Shown piece after piece: positions 57,038 to 64,000 of a stretch of 64,000 nucleotides of DNA. Position 1 is the first letter of the stretch. Every line of letters starts with the position of its first letter. Both the position numbers and the translations under genes were made by a program. The stretch is from positions 1,402,001-1,466,000 of the forward strand of contig OX345647.1 in NCBI GenBank assembly GCA_947044365.1, written 5' to 3'. A model generated the notes under the pieces. The model made no database searches, was not told the DNA's origin, and saw only the letters and a program-made list of their open reading frames with translations. The stretch comes from Petrosia ficiformis. Taxonomy: Eukaryota > Porifera > Demospongiae > Haplosclerida > Petrosiidae.

Positions 57038-57541
57038 TACTCAAAGATTAAATTCAGGTTTTCTATAGGTTTTTAGCCAAGAATACGAGGCTGTCAACTC
57101 TCTCTGGTTTTAAACATGTCCTACTCAAAGATTAAATTCAGGTTTTCTATAGGTTTTTAGCCAAGAATACGAGGCTGTCAACTCTCTCTGGTTTTAAACA
57201 TGTCCTACTCAAAGATTAAATTCAGGTTTTCTATAGGTTTTTAGCCAAGAATACGAGGCTGTCAACTCTCTGGTTTTAAACATGTCCTACTCAAAGATTA
57301 AATTCAGGTTTTCTATAGGTTTTTAGCCAAGAATACGAGGCTGTCAACTCTCTCTGGTTTTAAATATGTCCTACTCAAAGATTAAATTCAGGTTTTCTAT
57401 AGGTTTTTAGCCAAGAATACGAGGCTGTCAACTCTCTCTGGTTTTAAACATGTCCTACTCAAAGATTAAATTCAGGTTTTCTATAGGTTTTTAGCCAAGA
57501 ATACGAGGCTGTCAACTCTCTCTGGTTTTAATCATGTCCTA
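57038..57541 (-). repeat. 84-bp tandem repeat made from the transposase 3' end
   Basis: Six copies start at about 57038, 57121, 57205, 57287, 57371 and 57455. Read on the minus strand each encodes RTCLKPERVDSLVFLAKNL and a stop, the expected C-terminal end of a hAT transposase. The copy next to the transposase fragment has TGA where the others have TGT. Confidence 0.9.
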
Positions 57542-57852
57542 CTATCTGTAACTATGCTGCCTCCAGTACTAAATATCCTTTCCGAGCTTACACTTGTAGC
57601 ACAAACACATAGGTACTTTTTAGCTAACTTTGCTAAACTAGGAAACTTAGTTTCTTCAGTTTTCCACCATTCCAATGGACACATGTCAATGTCGAAAGTA
57701 GGAGAATGCAGGTACAAGTCAAGCTCTTGTTTAACTCTTTCACTTAAAGACAAAGTAGATCTCACTTGCTGTTTACCAAGTATATTGCCGAGTGTTACCA
57801 TCATCTTAGTTTTTTTAGGAACAGGTTGAGTTGTGTGAATTGTGTCTGACAA
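57532..57852 (-). pseudogene. hAT transposase C-terminal fragment
   Basis: About 106 residues on the minus strand with WWKTEETKFPSLAKLAKKYL and ATSVSSERIFSTGG, the hAT dimerisation (hATC) domain. It enters the 84-bp array at its 3' end, where a TGA precedes LKPERVDSLVFLAKNL. No catalytic core or BED zinc finger was found upstream (57853-58320), so the copy is truncated and presumably dead. Confidence 0.9.
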
Positions 57853-58321
57853 TTAACTTTGTACTACCAAATAACATTATAATATTAATGTGTCGACTAA
57901 CATATCACATATCAAAATTGTGTTACTAGATCATTCATATGGTGAAGTACAATTTGTGGTTGATAGACTCTTGTAATCACCTTAATCAAAGAGTTCCCTC
58001 GTGTCACACGTTGCAATCCTTATGTTAGACTACTCATTGCTATAAATAATTTAAATATTTTACTATTACTTATTAGGAAAGTAAAAATTTAGGGGAGTGC
58101 AAATAACTCAACTAGAGGACCTTTCATGTATTCATTATGACCATAAAGAAGTGCCCAGTTAGACAGTCTGGTAACTATGGAAGTATTACAGTTTGATGTT
58201 TGTGCTTTGTTGCTTATAAGCTCCTGACTGGTCTTCTGTTCCTAAATGTTAATATCTTTACTGAACAGGGTGGGGTTTATATAGTTGGATGGCTCTATCA
58301 CTTGGTCTATACAATTGGATC
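57853..58321. other. Non-coding, nothing recognised
   Basis: Where the rest of the hAT transposase would lie, no homologous frame is visible. Confidence 0.4.
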
Positions 58322-58530
58322 AGTGTTTTTGATAAGCTCATATGGTACATCATTGGCCCAAAGTGCTTCTTATTTGGCACAGCACAGTTTTCTCTTTGAG
58401 CCAGTGGAGCAGTTATGTAGTTATGATTGTCACTAACAGCATTAACTCTTTGTTGTTTGGCTCAAGATGTATTCCCAATGGTGCACACACTAACCATTGT
58501 TGAGCCAGTTTGTCCCATGCTTCAAAACTT
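58322..58530 (+). mobile_element. Dispersed repeat family A, full copy
   Basis: Matches 24185-24365 from 'gataagctcatatgg' through 'ttgttgagccagtttg'. Confidence 0.75.
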
Positions 58531-59449
58531 ATCAAACACTCTTGAGTAGGATGCTTTCATGGCATATCTACAATATACATTACATGCATCATATCTATGG
58601 AACATACCATCCATTAAGATATTTGCTTCTTCTTCCACTTCAATTCAGTCTTTCATGTTTCAACCTGAACCTAATAGAAATAAAGTTTGATATCTGAAAT
58701 GTATTATTTAAATTTTGTATTCATGTGTCTGTCTCCGTGAAAACCTATTATAACTTTGAACAAACACATGCTTGAAACGCTTGCAAATCGGCCATTTTCT
58801 ATAGGATGCTGACCAAAATTGGTAGTCAGGAAGACCAACTATTGGGGTCCATGTATACGTAATATCATTGGCTTCCTGTGTCAAATCATTGAATTTAGCT
58901 AGCTAGTGTTTGAAGGTAAGAGTTTGCTCAAAATTATCAGTCTTTCAGACTGCTTTACAAAGAGCCAGTCGGATATTATAAGGTTAGTACTCACTTGGCA
59001 GTATGTCATAGTACATGTATAGTAAATGAAATTAAAACATCCTATAAATCAAATATAATGCTTGACTTAAAAAAAATTGTTTACAAAAATGTAATACAAT
59101 GTAAAAAATTAAATTTGAAATGAAACATACAAAATGTAACAAACTTTACCTGTTTTTTGAAAATGAAATTAATCGAATTTGAAAATTGAAAGAACAGAAC
59201 ATTAAGTTGAGCAACTCTCAGAGGATCCACCCTCCATTATAGGGAGGGTGGGAAAAATGAAAAGAAAATCTGTCGATAAGAACTGAAAATTTAATAAAAA
59301 TTGTGCGCAATAAAAAAATTAAATAACAAACCGACTAATTAGAGAATCTCAAAAGAAAATAAGATGTCAGGTGATGTGAGAACTGAAATAAAAAAAAACT
59401 CCCAAAAGAAATGATTTTGAAGGAACTACACAGTTCCGATCCTGAATTC
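58531..59449. other. Intergenic / distal 3' region of the ELAV-like gene
   Basis: No coding sequence recognised. A short hairpin 'accctcc-attatag-ggagggt' lies near 59229-59251. Confidence 0.4.
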
Positions 59450-59645
59450 ACCAATTCCTCATTAAATATTCATTAATGTGAGTACGCTATTCCTCATTAA
59501 ATGTTCATTAATGTGAGTATATATGCATATTCCTCATTAAATATTCATTAATGTGACATTCCTCATTAAGTATTCATTTTCGAGTCATCTGAATATTAAT
59601 CAATGCAAATGCACATATTCCTCATTAAATATTCATAGATGTAAT
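59450..59645 (-). repeat. AU-rich repeat in the likely 3' UTR of the ELAV-like gene
   Basis: About five copies of 'tcctcattaaatattcatt' (sense strand AATGAATATTTAATGAGGA), 350-550 nt after the stop codon of the minus-strand gene. Confidence 0.8.
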
Positions 59646-59994
59646 TGCTTAATGTGAATGCTTATAATGGTTATAATATACTGTAGTCATGGTAACGCGT
59701 GTCTCCTGTCATTGTCAAATTAATTGAAATTTCAGTTGAATGTTTGAACAAAAATTTCCTTCAACAAAAAGACAATATGAGAATACATTTGTATAATTAC
59801 AAGTCAGTAGAGTGTACAACACATTACACACATACAGTGACAATACAACACACATTACTATACACAGACATATAGGTATTTAATTACATGTAATTTATAA
59901 TCCTTGTAATAATCATGACTTACATTAATGTTGCTTTATCCCAGGGTTCTTAGAAGATGTGAAAAAGTAAAGTTTTGATTCGTGATTGTATATT

Positions 59995-61038
59995 TTATTT
60001 CGGTTTCTTAAAAGATACTTGTAACTTTTTCCCCTGAACTACGAAGTCATTTAAATGGAGGATAGCTTGATATGCTTCTTCGTAATTCACCATGTTTACA
60101 AATCCAAATTTCTTGCATTTTCCATCCATGTCACGTATAAGGTTGACACTGGAGATCGCTCCATGTGGACTAAAGAGCTGATATAACAATGAATCTTCAC
60201 AGTTTTCAGGTAGATTATATACGAAAATACACCAACTGCCCGTGACTGGGTTTATACCAGGCACAACTGCTGTAGGCACAACAGTACTGCTTGGTATACC
60301 AAGTGTTGAAACAGGATTGAATCTCATGCTTGTGACAGTAGGGGTGTGTCTCATTGGACCTACACCTCCTCCGATATAAGGGTTAACATTATGAGTACGT
60401 TTTGGTATTGTGACTGGTGTTGTGTGAGTAGTGATGCTGGAACCATTACCAGTAGGTGTAACCTTCGGAGGGCTAGCAAATTTGACAATTATCGGAAGCA
60501 CAGAACCAGGTAGCTGTCTTCCATTCAAAGACGATATTGCCATTTCTGCCTCAGCGTATTTATCAAATCGTACGAACCCAACACCTTTGGCTAGTCCAGT
60601 GTCCGGATCTAGTAATATTTTAGACGTGATTATGGAACCATATGGACGGAATAATGCTTCTAATTCTGTTTGTGAGTACTGCTTTGGTAAGTTAGCAACA
60701 TAAATATTGGCATTCTTTATAGCAGCTGATGAAGGCCTAGCGTAACTGACTTTTAGTGTTTTTGATTGTATAGGTAAACCATTGAGAGCCTCTATTGCTT
60801 GAGCTGTCTCTGCCTCTGTGGCATAGTTTATGAAACCGTATCCAAGAGAAAGTCCACTTGCTTTCTCTTTTATCAGTTTACAGCTTTGAACTGTACCAAC
60901 TGTGGAAAAGAGATTACGAAACTCATCTTCTGTTAGTGATTGAGGGAGATAGTTGACTATGAGATTTGTTTTGGCTTTACTCTCGGGATTTTGGGGGCCT
61001 GGATTTTCTGTTGTTCCAAGTACAGGCACAGCAGACAT
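59995..61038 (-). CDS. ELAVL: ELAV/Hu-like RNA-binding protein with three RRMs
   Basis: ATG 61038 opens MSAVPVLGTTENPGPQNPES; the frame runs to TAA 59995 without introns, 347 residues. RRM1 (~30-105) has RNP2 LIVNYLP and RNP1 LGYGFINYA; RRM2 (~115-190) has IYVANLP and GVGFVRFD; after a ~75-residue hinge rich in Thr, Pro and Val, RRM3 (~268-345) has IFVYNLP and KFGFVNMV and ends at SFKKPK. Two close RRMs, a hinge and a C-terminal RRM is the ELAV/Hu plan, which binds U- and AU-rich RNA and controls splicing and mRNA stability. A good acceptor ('ctttctgtccctcacag', ending at 61056) lies 17 nt before the ATG, so a 5' UTR exon upstream is likely. CELF or sex-lethal relatives are less likely alternatives. 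Confidence 0.92.
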   Translation of the reverse strand: MSAVPVLGTTENPGPQNPESKAKTNLIVNYLPQSLTEDEFRNLFSTVGTVQSCKLIKEKASGLSLGYGFINYATEAETAQAIEALNGLPIQSKTLKVSYARPSSAAIKNANIYVANLPKQYSQTELEALFRPYGSIITSKILLDPDTGLAKGVGFVRFDKYAEAEMAISSLNGRQLPGSVLPIIVKFASPPKVTPTGNGSSITTHTTPVTIPKRTHNVNPYIGGGVGPMRHTPTVTSMRFNPVSTLGIPSSTVVPTAVVPGINPVTGSWCIFVYNLPENCEDSLLYQLFSPHGAISSVNLIRDMDGKCKKFGFVNMVNYEEAYQAILHLNDFVVQGKKLQVSFKKPK

Positions 61039-61055
61039 ATTAGGACTTTCAAAAT

Positions 61056-61542
61056 CTGTGAGGGACAGAAAGGAATGAATTATAATACAAGAGAAGAAGA
61101 GTCGTACCAAGTTTTAATAGGGGCGACCGACTGCAAGGGACGCAACTTCTAATTATACGGAATAGGAAATAATTTCTACTCTAAAGTTGGCCTAAAGTCT
61201 ATAATTAGATATATTCATCCTATGCTATGTTTACTTTGAGGTATCAATACAACAAAAATGCTTTGAAAATAATTATTCACTTTCTATTTATGTCTATTAG
61301 GGTATGTGGTGCATACAAGTATATCAGGGTAATGAAACGTACCCTTCATTTGGATTCTAATTATTCATCACCCATAATTCCAATGGTTATTGAACAAACA
61401 GTGAGCTATTTACAATAAGACTAAAATATAGTGATGTAAGTAATGCGACTTAATCTTTGAAAAGGGACGCTTTTCCACAATCAAATGCTTACGTACATTC
61501 ATTCACTTTCCATTCTGCCATTTTGTACATGTCAATGAAATT
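61056..61542. other. Probable 5' UTR intron and intergenic DNA
   Basis: Upstream of the ELAV-like acceptor; no coding segment recognised. Confidence 0.4.
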
Positions 61543-61728
61543 TTAGTCTCATTCCCAGACTGCCATGCCATGCCTTACAGTTGCTTCAAATTATTGGTCC
61601 AAGTGTGAAATGTCTTTCTCACTCAAAAAAGACCTTTTTTGAGTGGAAAGATGTTTGATGCTTGGACCAAGAATTTGAAGCAACTGTTCCAGACTGTCTT
61701 TCACCTGTAAGGCAGGTGATGAGACTAA
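61543..61728. mobile_element. Foldback MITE, ~186 bp
   Basis: Ends TTAGTCTCAT and ATGAGACTAA; long internal arms ('cagttgcttcaaatt', 'tggtccaag' against 'cttggaccaagaa', 'gaagcaactg') meet at 'actcaaaaaagacctttttt'. No coding capacity. Confidence 0.85.
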
Positions 61729-62580
61729 TTAAATTTGGTATACAGGAAAAACTATTATTGAGCTTCTTTGATACCAAAATCTCATGACTTTCTGTACAAA
61801 AATTGCGAAATAACAAGTGATTAAATTACTGTTTGATTAAAATTATTTGTGGGAAAGTGTCAATCTCTTTTCAAAAATTAGGTCAGATATATATAGAATA
61901 TCTGTGTACATATGAGCATGTGTGTGGGTTAAATAATTGAAACAGAAGGAATTACAAATGGTATATACATGTATGTACATATATAGTGACGTTGAGATAA
62001 ATGCTTGATATAGACTCCTTTGTGTAACTATCCACTACATTACATTGTACATTCTATCATATATACAACTTAGGCAGTTAATTTAGTCGGGTGAGGGTTT
62101 CTATTAATAGTAGCGAATGAGTTCTATATAATAATTATTGTTACATGAATTAAATAACTGCTTAGACATGTACACATACATATAGCCTCAACATTTTGGT
62201 ATGCTTTTTTGATGTTGGACTAAGAACAAGATGATCACATTTCTCATCAATATTCAGCATTTTGTAACCCTAGTAGTTAGAATTATATCTTAAGTCATCT
62301 TGTGTGTGCTATGGGTTCTCATGTGAACCAAATCTTTAATCTCATCTCATTATCACTGTAAGTCATGAATCTCAGCTCAGTTCTAAGAATTAGAAATATC
62401 TCTAGTCTTATTAAAGAAATATCAATGTAAAAATTCTTGGAATTTGGCTAAGTACTAAAACTTTTAATTGTATTCATACCAAACCTCTGGGATTATTAGC
62501 AATGTGTCTCATGAATCTTCTTATTGGATGCAATATACAAGATAACAATACTCGGTAGAGACTTCAATTCCAGGAATTAA
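61729..62580. other. Intergenic, nothing recognised
   Basis: AT-rich DNA between the foldback element and the cysteine-rich gene. Confidence 0.4.
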
Positions 62581-62595
62581 AAACTGTCGGTGATA

Positions 62596-62602
62596 TTATA
62601 AA
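62596..62602 (+). promoter_or_regulatory. TATA-like element of the cysteine-rich gene
   Basis: TATAAAT, 49 bp upstream of ATG 62645, at a plausible distance for a start site near 62627. Confidence 0.4.
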
Positions 62603-62644
62603 TCTGAGGATTGTTAGGATTTATCATATGTACATATCTTCAAC

Positions 62645-63313
62645 ATGGGAGCTGTTACAAATGTATTCACCACAGCTGTGGTTTTCTTTGCGGTGATCTC
62701 ATCCAGTCAAGCCTCTACTTGTACAGAATACCAAGGAGGAAAATCGACGATTTTCGGCCATCAGGTACACTGGTATACCTGTTGCAATAACTGCAGGGAG
62801 AGTAACCCATATTGTAATGGAATCACTTGGCAAGGTGGTAGTTCAGAAGAATACTGTGGCAACTGTGGGGAAAATACTTTTGGAGGACGTTATGAAAAGC
62901 AGTATAATTGCCAAGATTGTGATACACAAGAAGGGTGCAGAATAAATGCTAATGATTGGGATTGGCCATTATTGTGTTGGAAATGGGCTAATTCCTTTAG
63001 TGGGTGTTGTAAGAAAGCAACCAGATCTAAGAAGAGGCAAGAAGTTATCGACGTTAACTCCACAAGTTTTACTTTCTGTGGTGATACAATTTGTCAGGAT
63101 GATGAATCTCCAACGTCTTGTCCACTTGATTGTTGCTACCAAGTCAATAGCAACTGTACTGTATCAGGGTGTACTCCAACTTGCTGTGGAGAGTCGAGTT
63201 GCTGTCTGGAAGATGATGATCTGGAAGAAGATGATGGATCAAGAGGAGCTATACTCCATGCCTTTTCTTTTTTCTCTCTTCTCCTGATAATGTTAATTGC
63301 GACTCTCATTTGA
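62645..63313 (+). CDS. Cysteine-rich secreted or GPI-anchored protein
   Basis: 222 residues in a single exon. Residues 1-23 are a signal peptide (VFTTAVVFFAVISSSQA). The ectodomain has over two dozen cysteines, in clusters such as YTCCNNC, NCQDCD, FSGCCKKA, PLDCC and SCCLED. Around residue 140 it has CGDTICQ...SCPLDCC, the 'CGDGxC...SCPxDC' disulphide module found in many extracellular proteins. NST and NCT are N-glycosylation sites. A basic RSKKR stretch (~127-131) could be a processing site. An acidic segment (DDDLEEDD) precedes a hydrophobic C-terminal tail (SFFSLLLIMLIATLI) with no following charge, which suggests GPI anchoring. I do not recognise an orthologue; no function is assigned. 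Confidence 0.75.
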   Translation: MGAVTNVFTTAVVFFAVISSSQASTCTEYQGGKSTIFGHQVHWYTCCNNCRESNPYCNGITWQGGSSEEYCGNCGENTFGGRYEKQYNCQDCDTQEGCRINANDWDWPLLCWKWANSFSGCCKKATRSKKRQEVIDVNSTSFTFCGDTICQDDESPTSCPLDCCYQVNSNCTVSGCTPTCCGESSCCLEDDDLEEDDGSRGAILHAFSFFSLLLIMLIATLI

Positions 63314-63599
63314 GCTACATAGCTATAAACACTTTTTTACTATGTTATTTCTACTGAAGTATTATATACTGTACTTATGTACATGTAGTATGTAGTGAAC
63401 TCTTCTATTTTTTAGATTAAATCTTTAAAAAAAAATCTTTTTATGACATGTCATATTGGTTAATTAAAAAAGAGGGGATTTAGTATATTACAAATATCAT
63501 AAAATAATGTTCTGTTAATATGAACTTATTAGTACATTCACTCCTCCAATGTCATCTAAGTGGTGAGAATTAAAGAATCAAGAATCAGATATACAATAC
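63314..63599. other. 3' flank of the cysteine-rich gene
   Basis: No coding sequence; no clear AATAAA within 250 bp of the stop. Confidence 0.4.
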
Positions 63600-63930
63600 C
63601 TACCAACACCATACAGTACAGTAATTACCTTAGTTCTATTGTCAGTATAGTATAGTAATTACTGTCTCGCTACTGTAGTGTTCAATTGACAAGTACATTA
63701 ATGATTCTGCTATTTAGCTTAGACTATGATATTGGATATTGCACATGTATATATCAATAAAAAATCACCATACAGAAACAGTAATTACCTTAGTTCTACT
63801 GTCAGTATAGTATAGTAATTACTGTCTCACTAGTCACTACTGTGGTATTCAATCAACATACAGTAATTACTATTGAAACTACTGTTGAACTACAGTAGTG
63901 TGCTAATGAGATTACTGAGTAATTGATGTA
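63600..63930. repeat. Dispersed ACAGTAATTAC palindromic repeat, two copies
   Basis: 'cagtaattaccttagttct' and 'gtatagtaattactgtctc' recur at 63620-63670 and 63778-63830. Related pieces are at 34262-34330 and 52998-53095. The ends are mutually inverted, so a MITE is possible. Confidence 0.65.
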
Positions 63931-64000
63931 CTGCATGATGTTGATATACATGTGTATACTGTATGATAAGATTCAGTGATAGAAGTCAGATAATACTAAT

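Overview
The window looks like nuclear DNA of a demosponge, most likely Amphimedon queenslandica or a close relative. It is AT-rich, has GT-AG introns, and carries ordinary animal genes (HEATR1, PTRH2, an ELAV-type RNA-binding protein) next to death-domain/ankyrin genes of the kind expanded in sponges. The species call is inference; a metazoan origin is well supported by the proteins.

Layout. 1-1580 is a minisatellite. 1799-5249 and 12581-17019 hold two tandem paralogues encoding a death domain, a helical region, a conserved linker and a very long ankyrin solenoid (21 and 31 repeats). They sit about 10.8 kb apart, share their 3' flanks, and are each followed by a related minisatellite (6925-8610 and 17930-18770). 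In each copy the reading frame breaks between the signalling half and the ankyrin half, but at a different indel. Between the two copies lie two orphan exons: the last exon of a NEDD4-type HECT ubiquitin ligase (9935-10006) and the C-terminal half of a PI3-kinase p85-like SH2 domain (12158-12324). 20478-23230 (+) is a four-exon gene for a small secreted protein that may be a beta-trefoil. 23630-26445 (-) is a four-exon peptidyl-tRNA hydrolase 2 with added UIM and UBA ubiquitin-binding modules. It shares a 166-bp bidirectional promoter with HEATR1.

HEATR1 (UTP10) fills 26612-56061 (+). I could assemble 39 exons that join in phase into a 2261-residue protein from Met to stop. Its introns hold almost every repeat type in the window: palindromic (GTACAT)n, MITEs with terminal inverted repeats, tRNA-derived SINE pieces, CATC tetranucleotide arrays, a 1.2-kb array of a perfect 20-bp palindrome, and three tandem repeats that have copied a splice junction.

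57038-57852 is a hAT transposase fragment whose last codons have been amplified six-fold. 59995-61038 (-) is a three-RRM ELAV/Hu-like protein, and 62645-63313 (+) is a cysteine-rich secreted or GPI-anchored protein.

The genes do not form a pathway. HEATR1 (rRNA synthesis and processing) and PTRH2 (translation quality) are plausibly co-regulated through the shared promoter. The death-domain/ankyrin pair is a separate, fast-evolving accessory block. All splice sites and domain calls come from reading the sequence; no alignment or database search was run.
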